Origin: Stenogyne calaminthoides
Lineage: Eukaryota > Streptophyta > Magnoliopsida > Lamiales > Lamiaceae
Length of the DNA stretch: 64,000 nucleotides
Assembly: GCA_037126765.1 (NCBI GenBank)
Contig: JBBCBC010000021.1
Coordinates: 23,825,434-23,889,433 of the forward strand
Direction: 5' to 3'
This document shows, one piece after another, positions 44,935 through 57,905 of this stretch (positions are counted from its first letter, which is position 1; every line of letters begins with the position of its first letter). The notes under the pieces were generated by a model. It was not told the origin of the DNA. It made no database searches and saw only the letters and a program-made list of their open reading frames with translations. The position numbers and the translations under genes were made by a program.

Positions 44935-46450
44935 ATCTCCACTTATACTCAAAGTCTGCTTTTAAGTATACTACAACACGTCTCGAGTAGTCGTGACATC
45001 TAATGTCACCTACACGAACCTAATAATTTCTCCCACTTATACTCAAAAGCAGTTAATCTGGTCTTGACACCCATTCCACTCACATGTCTCGAATGTATTG
45101 ATACAGGCGCTTTTGTGAATGGATCACGCTAAGGTCACGATCCTCGACGCTTATCTTTTGCCACATCTATATCTCTCTTAACGATTTCTCGTATAAGATG
45201 TCTTTCCTTTAATGTGTTTGTTTGACTCGTGGACTCTTGGTTCTCTTGAATTTGCAGCGCCCCTAGCGGATATTCTTTAGACAAATTGAGAACACCATCC
45301 AAGTCCTAAGAATCTAGAGAGCTAATCGGTTCTTTCAACCGCTTCTGGCGACTACTTACCCAAGTCCCATGGTTGGTCAGTGATGCATTTCCGCTTCACT
45401 TTTCGTCCCATTGATGGCTACACTTCCCAAATGGAAACACACACTGGCCGAGGCGGATAATTTGGAATCTAAACTTGATTGGAAATCAGGAGTCCATGTA
45501 GTGGAGTGGGGATTGGAGTATCGGTGATAAATCAACATTCTATCAGAGTTCTTTTCGGAAACTTGGAATGTTTTAAGCTGTCGTCGATTAAAGCTTTTCT
45601 AGTTACTCGATATCTTGCTACCATACTACACGCAAAAGCATATATCGGTCTCGTACCACGACAATGCATACATAAGGTTTCCGGCGGTAGGAAGCACAAA
45701 GGAATACCTTTCATGTCATCTATCTCCTTTTCGTCTTAGGGAACATTTTCTTGGATAGATGGATTCCAAGTCCGAAAGGTGAATCCTTTCTTGGAATCTT
45801 GCATCTTTGAATTGTTTCAAAACCAAGGTGTCTATGTATGAAACTTGCGATAACGACCATCCTTTTCTTGTGATCTTGATCCCAAGGATGTGTCGGGTTT
45901 TCCTAAGTCTTTCATATCAAAGCTGCATTTTTGAAAACCATGCCTTACGATCGATCACACCTTCACATCGTTCCGATGATCACAATGTGATCTCGTATGA
46001 GACTAAGAATACCAATCTCTTTTTAAAAGCCGTTTTTTATACACAACTTTCAAACTCGTTTTGATCAAAACCCATAAGACTTTATAATATGATCAAAACT
46101 TTGGTTCCAAGTTACGGATGCTGTTTGAGTCCGTAAATGAACCTCTTGAGCTTTTACAAAACTGGGTGTTCTTGGCCATTTTCAATGAAAACTAGGGGTT
46201 GTTGCATATGGATCTCTTTATCAAGACTTAGTTAAGGAAAGCATCTTGATATCCATTTGCGGATTCAAAGTCGAAAAAATGCGAACAATCGATAAGAAGA
46301 ATACGGATGGACTTAAGCATGGCTATGGGAGAAAAAGTTTCCACATGTCGATCTCATTCTTTACGAAAGTATAACCTTTCGCCCATTAGTCTTGCTTCAA
46401 AAAAGGTTTCAACCTTCGTCCGATCCTCTTTTCCTCTTATATACCCACTT
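44935..46450 (-). pseudogene. Element D RNase H and reverse transcriptase remnants
   Basis: Alignable by eye to 30182-31700 of A, but no long frame survives. Recognisable landmarks on the minus strand: the polypurine tract next to the LTR, an RNase H end homologous to the LTKG-type region (about 45100), and the reverse-transcriptase region around 45800-46280. The YVDD site is not readable because of indels near 45980. Confidence 0.65.
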
Positions 46451-47740
46451 GCATCTAATGGGTTTGACCCCCATTAAATGGTTCGACTTAAGCTCCCACA
46501 CTCTATTATGAAACATAGAACCTTCCCGGCTTTCATTCTTTGTTTTGCAAGAATCTGCGCATCCTTATCTTGGAGTGCCTCGTCATATGTCCATGGGTGC
46601 GATTAGGAATCAAGTCAGGGGACTCTCCTATTCCCATGAATCTCTCGGGGCTGTCTAACAACCCTCCCACTATAACGAGGCTCGGTTGGAAAAACGTATT
46701 GTTTGGTATATCATCCCTGAAATTGGTCGTTAAGTTTGCCCTCTAAGCTCATTTAAGGTAATCCTTTTTGGGTTTTCTTTGGTTCTATAGTTTTTCTTCC
46801 AAAATCTAAAGTGGGTGTGAATGTCCACCTTTTGATCTTGAATTATAGAACATTCACCCTTTGTTCCTCGGGGTATCTACAAAAGACCTTAATTACGATG
46901 GGGATCGATTTGCGGTTTTCCTTGTCCAACCGTAAGTTGGACACCCCAAAAGTTCTCATGTGTCTCATCTTGAACTGCGTCCGGTCCGCAATTCTTTGGG
47001 GTTACGGGAGGCTGATTTGGATAACACCAATTCGAATATAAATAAGTATTTATTTTCCAAGCATGACCCGAGAATGACTCGGGAAGATCAAGTATAACTC
47101 ATCATTGATCTAACCATTTCCAAAAAGAATTATGTTGCTAACCCTTTCTGCCAAACCCGTTTTTGTTGAGGGGTTAGGGTGCGGTTGGTGAGATACAATC
47201 CTTCATCGGATAAGTAGTTCAAAAACTCATATTTGAGGTATTAAACTTCCCACGATCGGATCGTAGAGACTTGATACGTTTTTTCCCTATGATTCTCTGT
47301 TTGAGCCTTAAATTCTTAGAATTTATCAAAGGTCTCGATTCATGCTTCATAAGGAAAATGTACCTTGAGTAATCATCAATAAAATTACTCATAACCTCCT
47401 CTTGCTTTGGTTGACATTGAACTACGTGCATCTATGTGAGCGATCTCTAACACTTCTTTAGCCCATTCCCTTGGCTCCAAATGCCATCTTGGTCATATTA
47501 CCCTCCAAACATGATTCGCGGGTTGGATTTGATTCAACTTAGGCGATTTCCGGTGAACCATCTTTCACCAACCTTTGGATCCTCTTTGGATTTATATGAC
47601 CTAATCTTAGATGCCAAAAAAGTATTTCGTTCCGCGCTTTTCTTTTTATCGGAAATAGTTGATGTGTTATAGGATGCATTTCGTGAGTGGTGTGCCGATT
47701 AATTTTATAGAGATTTTCCATCAATGTCCATACTTGGTAC
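46451..47740 (-). pseudogene. Element D integrase remnants
   Basis: 47539-47742 carries RNEILFWHLRLGHINPKRIQ, the gag-pre-integrase His motif. 47219-47431 carries IDDYSRYIFLMKHES and SLRSDRGKF, the core region with the second Asp. Further parts homologous to 31700-32400 of A are scattered in other frames. Confidence 0.75.
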
Positions 47741-48810
47741 ACTCATCATTTCAAAAATGATGTCATTCTTATTAAAAGAAACTTAGTGTCCTTTAATGGA
47801 ATTTTAAGCTGAAAGTGAATTCAAAAAGCGGGAACATAAAGATAATCTCAAAAAAACTTTATCTTCAAAGATAGGTGCACTTCTCCCACTACTTTAAGCT
47901 GCACTCATGTAGCATTGCAATGTCTGCTACTTTACTAGCGTAGTATTAATAATCGTTACTATCGTAGCATTGCAATATCGCCATTTCGTAGCATTGCAAT
48001 GTCTTCTACTTTAAATAGCGTTACCCGGTGTGATGAGGATCTCACTCCCTATATTGTTGCGGATCATTTAGAACCCGTGGAAGCCAACATGATTAGTGGA
48101 TCGTATCAACCACCCGCGAATGAGAAGTATAAAAAGCTAAACAAGTTTCAACAACTAGTGTATGATAATTACCTTTCTTTCGAGTCCTTTTTGGGGTTGG
48201 AGCAGGCAAAACCTCCATTGTCCTTTCTACCATGACTTAAGCACTTCCTCTTTGGATTTTCCTTGACACAACAAGCATTCCTCATCTTACCATTGCCCTT
48301 GGCAATAGTTGGGAGTTTATTGCTTATGGCCTTTGGTCCTCTTCTTTTATCTTGCCTACCCTTGGCCTAGAAAATGAAGGCGGACCACTTCTTGGAATCA
48401 AAGCTTGAGTTTGGTGCCTCTTCATCATTCATTTGGACAAAAAGTTTGCAACAAATTAATTTAGCGAGGCGAAAATGCTCAAAAACTTTTTTTGAGAATG
48501 AAGTACCAAATTCATCGAGTCTCGGATCATAATCTGCTTTTCGAGAATCTCAGTTTTTGTTCGGATGGGCCATCTATTTTGAGGGCGTAATCCCTTACGG
48601 GTTTTCCCTCCACCATTTTGGTGACGACATCTCCAAAGGTGATCGGCGAGTCCCGCGTGTTTTGACGTCCGGTTGGCTCATCGATTTTTTGTGTCAAAAT
48701 CCACTTGTGCTTTTATGCGATTAGGACAATTATAATTTTCAATCAATATAGTTTCATACATATTGCATTGACTTTAAGTATAATGAGCGGTGGATTAAAA
48801 GGTTGTGACA
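47741..48810 (-). pseudogene. Element D protease, zinc-knuckle and gag remnants
   Basis: Homologous to 32884-34210 of A on the minus strand. Within it, a block with GTAGCATTGCAAT occurs three times (47909, 47964, 47988) where A has one corresponding segment. The zinc knuckle and D-T-G are no longer readable. Confidence 0.6.
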
Positions 48811-50261
48811 TGATGGTGAAATAAACAATAATATGCGATAGCACAAATATATCACAAGGTTTGATCACATACCATCATATTTAAAATCTCAAAAAAATAT
48901 GAACAATGCATCGATAACATCTCAAAACAATTTAAATAAGCCACGTTGGGTGGGTCATTATTTAAACACGTTCAAAGCGGGTTACAAACAAAACGATTAC
49001 AAACCCTTAATATCGTTAATAGTTGGCTCCTTGACCAATATAAAATTGGCGGGGACTCAGGAGAAGTATATGCATATCAATTTTATACTGAAAGTAATAA
49101 CCATGATTAAATCTGAGGATTACTATTTACGCTTTGGTCGAGCCTCGTTGGGAGGTCATAAATAACCACTAGTAATAACCCACAATCATCAATTTGGAAT
49201 TCATTCATGTGAAACCTATCTTTTGACCCGTCGGGTTGGGGAATTTCTCAAAAGAATTCACAAATAAATAAATCATGGAGGTCAAAATTAATTCAATTTT
49301 ATTATCAGGAATAAAATTGTCAATTAATTATTTAAAACATACTTAGTAATTTTGAAGTTGAGATTTTCAATTTGGCGACCCTCATGCAAACACATTTAAA
49401 CAAATTAAATAAAGCATAAGATAGCACAAATAAATCAAAGCAAAACGGAAAAATAAACATATTGGGCACAAATTATCAATTATCATGGTTTGATTTTTCT
49501 TGGCTTGATCTTGAAAAACCACGTCTCAATTTCTCCTACTCGTTCGTCTCGAAAAAAAATGCCGTCTCGAACGCCCACATGGCGGCTTCGCGGCGGGATG
49601 CTGCGCCGCATCCGGCCGGCCACTTAACTGGGGCAACCCTAAGCGACCTCGGCACCGCTGGCGGGCCGCCGCATGGCGCCTCGGCGCCTCGTAGCGATCG
49701 GCCCGATCCTCGGTGGCGGCATCCCCTTCGCTTCTCATCCGCCGCATGACCCGTATATGGCGACCTCGGCGCGTCTCACGGCATCCGTCCGTCTGCCGCG
49801 CCCGTGGCGCCCGTATTTCGACTTTGGGCCAACGCCTGTGCCGTCTTAGCCTTCATCTCGCCTTTCGGCGCCCGGCCTCGCCCCTAAACGTGCGCCCATA
49901 GCGCTAGCGCCTTCTACGCTTAAAGTTGCGGATTTAAATCCTTTAATTCTTCATCTCTTCGTTCCCGATCCGGTTACAATTTTATTTACAAAATAAATAA
50001 ACCTAGATCTAGACTAGTCTATTACATTGATCAAATCAAACAAATCTAAAATCTACTCGTGGATTTTCTCACGAGCGAAACAAATCACGAGCGAATCGAA
50101 TTAAAAACCACGGTTTATATATGTACAAAATAAAACATTAAAATCCGCTGACAATTGGATACACAAAGCAGATCTAGCGGTTCTACTATCGATTTCAAAT
50201 TTAATGTCCATGAATTAAATTACAATTTAAAAAATTGAGCAGAAACAGTGGCTCGATGCGA
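48811..50261 (-). other. Element D 5' leader with GC-rich island
   Basis: Leader homologous to 34211-35643 of A. GC-rich from about 49555 to 49915. The PBS position near 50250 reads GGCTCGATGCGATG on the plus strand instead of the expected GCTCTGATACCAGT. The 95- and 73-residue frames in the island overlap on opposite strands and are composition artefacts. Confidence 0.7.
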
Positions 50262-52099
50262 TGTTGAGGGAATGATTGGCGGATCTATTAGGGTGAATAT
50301 TTAAATATAAATTTAATTCATTAATTATTACTAGCATGAATTAATCTATATTAATTCAAATAATAACAACAACATATCATGCATATAAAAAGCCACGTAA
50401 AACCTACATCGTGCGGAATCTACGGGTTCACGTGAACGTACCCTCTCCGGGATGGCGATGGCTTTGGTGGACGGACTAACCAAAAGGACTTCCCAAGTAT
50501 TCCTTAGCCCTTGCTTTCGACAATCCGTTGGAAGGATACTTTCGTGAACAATTAACAAAAGAAAAAATAAACTTTGTTTACGCATTATGTAGTTCTTTAA
50601 TATTTCAAACACATGGAATTGTACTTGGGAATGAACTAATCATCCCCTATTTATAGGAGAGGAGGGCACGAAATTTTGGTGGTTTTCAATGTGGATAAGA
50701 CTTTTCTTGGTCACCAAGAAATCTTGAATATATCCCATATATTCTCTTTCCCGTAATTAAAATATTCCACACAAAATCCACCTCTCTATTATGGAGAATT
50801 TTAAAAAATCTAAGGTGCAAGAATCCAAGATTTGGATCTTCTTGAATTTATGAGATATTCTTGTATTTCAAGAAATACATATCTTCCATAATATCTTTTC
50901 AAGAAAAAAAGAAAATCTTTCTTGCCCTCTATTTTCCAAAATTTTTGAAAATCTTACTAATGAATAACCAAGTGGGAGATTTCTTGAATTTAATGAGATA
51001 ATCTTGTATTCCAAGAATACATATCTTCATTCCATAACAAAATTCAAAAGAAAATCTTTCTCACTCTTTTATCCATAATTTTAGAAAAATAATGAGGAAA
51101 TATAAGCAACAATATTTATTTTATTTTAATCACCTTTTGGTTATTGGACTATATGTTGGGCTACTCGGGGGCCTTTAGGAGAATTAAGATTGGACCTTCT
51201 AATGGATCTTGAATATCTAATATTGAGCCACAATATAATTCAAGCCCATAAATATTAATTAATCACTACATAATTAATATTGTACTTATCCATCTTAACC
51301 CGTATTCTGATCAATATGGCTCCGGTCATTATTTCCGTGTTTAAGATTATCTGGCCCATTAATTAATTCAAGCCTTTGAAATAGCTTTTCCAATAATTAA
51401 TATCTTTTTTTGTCCTTGGAGAGCGGTTCAACATTATTATCCATACGGAAACAAATTCCACTTGCAAGATTTGGTATGATAAAACTTATGAACCTCCCAG
51501 GGGGCAAATCAGCACTCCGTATTTACTTTGATTCTTCTTCGTATTAAATCTTAGCAATTACATGTGACCAATAATATTGCCCCAAGATAAAAACGTATTG
51601 AATCTCTCTACGATTAAGCTACCCTTGATAAGTCAAAGCAATAATTTACCAATCTCCGTGATCCTGTTAAAGGGGACAAGGTTAAGAAACAACGAACATT
51701 TGAGGTCTAATTCTTCCATGTTATTGGTTACGAAGAATTTATCCTCTGTGGAGGTCCTATTCAACATCGGTAATGCACTAGTGTAATCTCTTTGGTCAAG
51801 ACAAACCAATAAAGCCTTACACCTCGACCTTTTCGCGATGGTTTATTCATTTCCATCTAGGTGCGTGAATGGCGTACTTATAGTTACAAGGAATGCATTA
51901 ATTTAATCTTACGATCCGGGTATCACTAAATTAACTCTGCAGTAACGTCTCATTTATTGAGCAGTTATCAAATAAATATATATAACATTCAATCATATTT
52001 AAAGCATCGGTGATAAACAATTTATTTGATAAATAAATCACGGAAATTCATTTTCGATTATACAAAGTAAAAGCATACTTTTAATTATAATCCCCAACA
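50262..52099 (-). repeat. Element D 5' LTR
   Basis: About 1838 bp, begins TGTTGAGGGAATG and ends TAATCCCCAACA at 52099. Shares the two internal GATATTCTTGTATT-type blocks with A and with the left LTR. Confidence 0.9.
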
Positions 52100-53706
52100 A
52101 AAGAATCATCCAACTGATCAAATTATAGGAGATCAAGCAATAGGGTTCGGACTAGACATCAGTTGGTGAGAGTGCAATGTCTTTCTTTATTGTCACCTTC
52201 TCTCCGAACCCCCAACCATTGAAGAAGCACTTTAAAAGATGCAAATTGGATTCTAGCCATGCAAGAAGAACTAGAAGCGATTTGAGAGGAATCAAGTTTG
52301 GGAACTTGTAAGCGGACTACTCATCAAAGTGTTATTGGAGCTAGATGGGTCTTCAAGAGCAGGAAAGATGAGCACAATGTGATAACCAGAAATAATAAGG
52401 TAAGGTTGGTTGCAAAGGGTATTCTGTCCGGAAGGGATTGATTATGATGAGACATACGCACCTGTTGCTCGCTTAGAAGCCATTCAGCAGTTTCTGGCTT
52501 ATGCTGCTCAATTGGAATTATTTGTATGTCGGATGGACTTAAAAGTGCATTTTTAAGCGGAATCTTTGGTTGAAGGGTGTATGTTGAACAACCTCACAGC
52601 TTTGAAATGAATAATCGGTATACCATTTAAAGAAAGGCTCTTTATGGCTGAAGCAGGACTCTCTGGGCTTGGTATGATACCTTGTCCCAATTCTTGGAAG
52701 AAAATGGTTTCTTCAGGGACTAATTGATAGAGGACCTTGTTAGGAATAGAAGATGGTGATGATATTACGACGATAGTTCGGATCTATGTGAATGATATTA
52801 TCTTGGATCTCCCAATAAGAACTTATGTGATAAGTTTAGCAAAGGCGATCTGAGAGTAAAGTCGAGATGTCCGTGATGGATTCGGATGGAACTACTTTCA
52901 GGTCTTCAAGTTAAGCAAGCTTCATCTTTGGGATCTTCATCACAATCGGGCCAGTATACAAGGAATATTTTCCCGGCGGCTAAGTATGGAATCGAATTGC
53001 AAAAGCGCAAAAGATTCAAATGATAATGACTTTCAAGATGGATCGGATAATAATGGTCGAAGCTAATCGGAAGGTATAGGGCTTTGATTGGATCCTTATT
53101 ATACCTTTTTATTGGGTAGACCCGGATATAACCTTCATGATAGGTGTATGTATGTGCGGATTTGAATCCAAAGCGAACCACGATGGCAGTAAGCTGATTC
53201 TTAAGTATCTGAAGGAAGCTAAACCTTGGTTTTATGGTACCACTAGAGATGATAATCTAGAGCTTACGAGGGTACTCGATTACGATTATGGAGGTTGTAG
53301 GATGAGCGAAAAATCAACCTCGGTACATATGGGTTTACGAGAAGTAAAGTGGTCTCTTGTTTTCAAAAGTTGACATCATGTTGACATCTACTGCGAAAGC
53401 GAGAATATATATGGTCGGAGGAAGCCGTTTTGCTCCCCATTTTCTCTGGCTTTGTCGGTGAGGATTATAACATTATACTACGAATGTGCCTATTTTACGT
53501 AGGCGATAATAATGGAATCGATTGCAATCCTTTCGAGAACCTGATTCTTCATCTGAAGATGCAAGCATGTGGACATCGGACATCACTTTGTCGAGAGACC
53601 ATGTGGAAAGAAGAACATCGAATGGAAAAAGATTCATCTTGATAAGAAAGGCGATATTTTAGCAAGCCTTTATTTGAAGTCAAATTAGAGAGAACTATGC
53701 AATGAG
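52100..53706 (+). pseudogene. Element E linker, RT and RNase H, heavily broken
   Basis: Resumes element E after D. Landmarks comparable with B at 21290-22900: TIEEAL-type start, GTTTGGGAACTTGT (VWEL), GATTATGATGAGAC (DYDET), TATGTGAATGATATTATCTT in place of the YVDD site near 52784 (first Asp of the pair reads Asn), and an RNase H end near 53570-53700. No frame stays open beyond about 90 codons. Confidence 0.75.
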
Positions 53707-54196
53707 CCCTTTTCCTTATTGGGTTAGGGACTAAAAAAGAAAAAATGGTTGGGACAACAAATATCCATCTCGTTAAATACTTTGGATACCAATATAACCA
53801 TTGAAGGTTGTTGAAGTGACAAAAATTAATTTGGAATATTATGTTTTTTAATTTAGTCAATCTAAATTCAATTTATTTTCAACTCAATTAAATTATTTTT
53901 TGAAATAGAAAAATACCAAAATCAACACATTAATTTAACACAAATTTGAATCTCGAATTTTTTTATATTAAACTCACTCATAAATTTAATTAATTAACTC
54001 AAAATATAAAATACTATCTAATCTAAATTCCTTATATAAATTAATTTTTAAATGCATTTGTGTAAGTAAATTGCATATTTCAATTCAACAAGTTGCATTA
54101 TTTTAAAATACACTATGGAGTCGGTGATTGCATCTGGATACAAGACTAAACCTGTTTTCCACCCCCTCCAACAATTTGATATCCTGGTGAGGACAT
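53707..54196. other. Unassigned AT-rich spacer
   Basis: No homology seen to the 3' frame or LTR expected after RNase H of element E, nor to other parts of the window. Strongly AT-rich from 53820. No gene called. Confidence 0.5.
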
Positions 54197-54653
54197 TGTT
54201 GGGGTTATCTGTTTTGTTTTACTTTATATATGGACTAAAATTTATCAACTTATTTCTTGAGAATAAATATTATTATAATTGTTGCTTTAAATATGAATGA
54301 ATTTTATTTATTTATTTAAAACTGGTTAAATATTAGTACATATTGCATTGTAGTTTATATGGTGATACCGATCACAGAAGATCACAATAACAATTCCTTG
54401 TAAATAAGTACATCTTCACAATCTAAATCAGAATTGAACACTCCATTTGGTGGGGATTTGATATCTGGCTTTCGGATTGGCTTGTCTTGACGAAGATTAC
54501 ACTAGTGCATTGTGATGCGGTGAAGTGAACCTAGGAGAGGATAAATTCTTCCGTCTTGACTTGTGGGATGAAGAATTAGACCTCGATGGTTGTTGATTTC
54601 TTAATCTTTGCCTTAAATAAGTTGTATGTAATTAATATTTATTGCTTTAATAC
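54197..54653 (+). repeat. Start of a plus-strand Tork-like LTR (F), cut by the gap
   Basis: Begins TGTTGGGGTTATC and follows the reverse complement of A's LTR: TTGCTTTAAATATGA, AAATAAGTAC, then the part with GATTACACTAGTGCATTGTG and CTTGTGGGATGAAGAATTAG. Runs into the N gap, so its end is unseen. Probably the 5' LTR of the element continuing at 55154. Confidence 0.75.
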
Positions 54654-55153
54654 NNNNNNNNNNNNNNNNNNNNNNNNNNNNNNNNNNNNNNNNNNNNNNN
54701 NNNNNNNNNNNNNNNNNNNNNNNNNNNNNNNNNNNNNNNNNNNNNNNNNNNNNNNNNNNNNNNNNNNNNNNNNNNNNNNNNNNNNNNNNNNNNNNNNNNN
54801 NNNNNNNNNNNNNNNNNNNNNNNNNNNNNNNNNNNNNNNNNNNNNNNNNNNNNNNNNNNNNNNNNNNNNNNNNNNNNNNNNNNNNNNNNNNNNNNNNNNN
54901 NNNNNNNNNNNNNNNNNNNNNNNNNNNNNNNNNNNNNNNNNNNNNNNNNNNNNNNNNNNNNNNNNNNNNNNNNNNNNNNNNNNNNNNNNNNNNNNNNNNN
55001 NNNNNNNNNNNNNNNNNNNNNNNNNNNNNNNNNNNNNNNNNNNNNNNNNNNNNNNNNNNNNNNNNNNNNNNNNNNNNNNNNNNNNNNNNNNNNNNNNNNN
55101 NNNNNNNNNNNNNNNNNNNNNNNNNNNNNNNNNNNNNNNNNNNNNNNNNNNNN
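54654..55153. other. Scaffold gap of exactly 500 N
   Basis: Round length indicates a placeholder of unknown true size. The long frames predicted across it are meaningless. Confidence 1.
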
Positions 55154-56700
55154 GATTCGCCGAATACACCTTGGTGATGTCGACTGTATTCCATCGATTT
55201 AGGTGGCGACGTCCCCATTTGTGAATTGATTCAGTCGGACAAGCCCCTGAATCTATGGGTCTCACGGCGACGCACTGCTGTGTAGCCTCGACGCTACGAA
55301 TTCTGAGTCAATTCATTTTGTGTCGTTTGACCTATCTTCGATTCGTGAAATCCCTATGTTGTCGCCACCGTGTTTCTCTCGATCTGCAACCTTCTAGGCG
55401 TCTCTAATTTGTTTCTAGACGATGGTCGCGGGTGCTTATACGGTTTTTCTTGGTCGGCTGCAGCGAAGAGTCGCCCGCACGCCTAGTGGCGGCGGCAAAA
55501 CTCACGCGCTGATCATATGCCTTCAATTTTGAGACATGATTTATGCTTGTTCATGTTTTCTGCGTTTTGGAATTTTCTGTTTGTTTGAACTGGTTAGACT
55601 TCCTGAGTAATCCATTCAAACTGAATTCCAAGGTTGACTATTCTTATGATTAATTGGATTAAATCTGATGAACAATGTTTGAACTGTTGGTTTCGGATTA
55701 TCCCGATTGGAAAGGCAGTTTTTGGGCAGTGATAAGAGGAAGGTTATTTTGCAAAATTAGATTTATATTTATTAATTAAAATTAAATTGGATTTAATTTG
55801 TTGAAATTAATAAAATTTGGTTTTAATAAAACGTATTAGTTGGGTAATAATGGACTTAATTAATTGGATTAAAATTAAAATTAAAATAATAAAATTTAAT
55901 TATTAAAAGCAGTTTTAAAATTGGATTTGAAGGATTAAGCGAGTTGTTAATTAAAACTGGTTAACGTGTTTTATAATACCCATTAGCAGTTTATCAGCAT
56001 TATAATTGTTTGGGTGGCGGTGTCGATAATTCGATAATTGTCGGTTATTATTGTTTGGGTAAAATGACCCGTATAAATGTTAGTGGGTGCCAAATCATGT
56101 TTGGGTAGCGGTAATACGATAATTCTTCGAATGTGATGTAGATTAATATTTGGATCTCGATTAAGAAATTAATACACACTTGCTAAAATATTCGCCATTT
56201 AAAATATGGTTTTACCATTGATTTGATAAGATGTCTTCCATCAAAATTAAAAAGCAGGAATCTCGTTCGATAGTATTTAAGTATAAATCTTTTCTTTCAG
56301 GATCTAAATAACAGGACTTTTATAGAGACGTATAAAATCGTAGCTTGATGGTTATAAACCTTAACTTTGTTTAACTTCATTACTTGCGGGGAGTAAGGGG
56401 CATCCGGTGAACTAGGTTCGACAAACTAGAAATTCTGAGTTTCTTGATTGGTTTAGGAGCCTCTGGGTTATCTTATTGTGATATTCAACCCATTTGGGAT
56501 TATAATAGTAGTAATGTGGATCGCAATCCGTTATGATTTATATTAGATATAAATTCGTCTTTTTCGATGAGGTGCGTTAAGTATGTGAAAATAATGGAGA
56601 CAAATAAACCTGAAAAGAAAAGGCCGTATTTATTTTGATTCTTTGAGTATTGATCATAGAAGATTATGTGTTTTAATTTTCCGTTTTATTTTATTCTCAG
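55154..56700 (+). other. Leader of the F-type Tork-like element with GC-rich island
   Basis: GC-rich from about 55190 to 55510, then AT-rich leader; from 56195 it matches the start of the window (1 onward), for example GATTTGATAAGATGTCTTCC in both. LTR end and PBS presumably lie in the gap. Confidence 0.7.
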
Positions 56701-57905
56701 CAGTTGGTTGAAATGTATAGCTGTCTTTTGAGATGTGTTTTGAAAGCAAGCAAATTTATTTAGGCGGAAGAATTTTACGGGTAGTACAAGTAACGTATTT
56801 TGGTCTTAAAGCGAAAAGATTAGTCGTGTTGGACACCTTTTATCCGGTTACCCATAAAAATTTGGTGATACTCTACGGCGTGCGCGTTAGCGTGTACCTC
56901 AGAAGAAGCATCAAGAGGATGCTTAAGAATACCATTAATGTGATGTTCTGAGCATGACTCCAGATGTACATAAGCGACATGAAAAAAATGGGTCCGCTTC
57001 TTAACCAAGCGTCTGAAGGATGCTTTGATTCTACGAATCAGTTATGTAGAGATTTATGAAGTGATGGAGATCTGTTGAAATCTTGGGTTAGCTAAAGGAA
57101 GATTTTTCCTCATGTGCTTAAGATGATATAGGCCCTAATTGAAAAACTTGGTAATTTGACGAGCTAAAATACCAACGTTTTTATTTATCTTATCATAGGT
57201 TGCTTTCAGGATTAAATATTTTAGCTATTTGTGAACTACGGTATATGAATAAGGCGGATGTGACCATGCCTAAACTTCTGGCGTGCTCAAAACCTTTTGT
57301 TCACTATCTTCAGATGATGTTCCAAAAGAAGGAGGCGAATTAAGCGAGGATGTGTCTCTCTTATAGGTAGAAAGAGGACATTTAGAAGAAGGGCTAGCAA
57401 GATTCTAGTTGCTAAAAGAAAGACCTTCAAGTCTTCTAGCCATTTAGAACATGTATGTTTATTTAAGATAAACATGTCCACTAATAAGCTAAGCTGCTCG
57501 GTATTGAATCTGGGATGTAATCTCATTTACTGTATGAAAAGAGGCTAAATGTGTTATGGGCAGTTAAGTGGTGAAGGCTCTTATCACATTAAACCAGACC
57601 CAAAAGGATTCTTTCACTTTGAACTTGTAGAGGAACTTGTAAATATTGGAAACTGCAGCTTTGGTTTTAGATTGGAGCTTAATGATGATCATCTGATTCT
57701 TTCTGTTACTAGCAACATATATTTGTTGCGTTGTGGATCTGATGTTCTTAATATACAAATAAAATCTCAAACTTAGTAATCGTGAAAACTGACTTACTTA
57801 TGGCGTTATGCGAGAAAAAATTCTGCGATGTTAAGAAAGTTAAATTCTTAACTTAAAATTCGACTTTGAGTCTTATGGTAATTTTGAATCTTATCTCATT
57901 GGTAA
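56701..57905 (+). pseudogene. F-type gag, protease and pre-integrase, second copy of 600-1733
   Basis: Same landmarks as the left-edge copy: gag near 56985-57250, a zinc-knuckle area near 57340, protease area near 57480-57530 (the D-T-G is not readable), and FGFRLELNDDHLILSVTSNI at 57657-57720. Broken by more indels than the first copy. Ends at the same junction (GTAAGTTTTACTC) near 57905. Confidence 0.7.

Larger units (their letters stand above)
43082..52099 (-). mobile_element. Tork-like Copia element D, nested in E
   Basis: Both LTRs present: left 43082-44934 (3' LTR), right 50262-52099 (5' LTR). Internal minus-strand order matches A: RNase H/RT (about 45000-46400), integrase (46500-47740), protease and gag (47740-48800), GC-rich leader (48800-50261). 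Flanks read AAGAG before and AAAGAA after, compatible with an imperfect 5-bp duplication. E resumes at 52100 at the expected place in its integrase-RT linker. Coding regions are heavily broken. Confidence 0.9.
37445..53706 (+). mobile_element. Sirevirus-like Copia element E, split by element D
   Basis: LTR (37445-38616), PBS, gag, protease, integrase up to 43081, then nested element D (43082-52099), then the linker, RT and RNase H to about 53706. No 3' LTR is seen; sequence after 53706 is unrelated. All frames are broken, many by small indels around CTG/CAG sites, so its decay may be overstated by consensus errors. Confidence 0.85.

Noticed and set aside
49462..49901. Frames of 95, 73 and 62 codons in the GC-rich island of D
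   Set aside because: They overlap on both strands, and the corresponding frames in A have different sequences, as expected for composition artefacts.
53549..53860. 103-codon minus-strand frame after element E
   Set aside because: It overlaps the RNase H remnant of E in antisense and continues into AT-rich spacer; no protein-like features.
54115..54300. 61-codon plus-strand frame with a hydrophobic segment
   Set aside because: Most of it lies in the start of LTR F (from 54197), so the hydrophobic run is LTR sequence.
43082..54653. Use of element D and E divergence to date insertions
   Set aside because: Differences are dominated by CTG/CAG and homopolymer indels that look like consensus errors, so any age would be unreliable.
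54586..55265. Open frames of about 200 codons on both strands
   Set aside because: They run through the 500-N gap; residues are undefined and the frames have no meaning.
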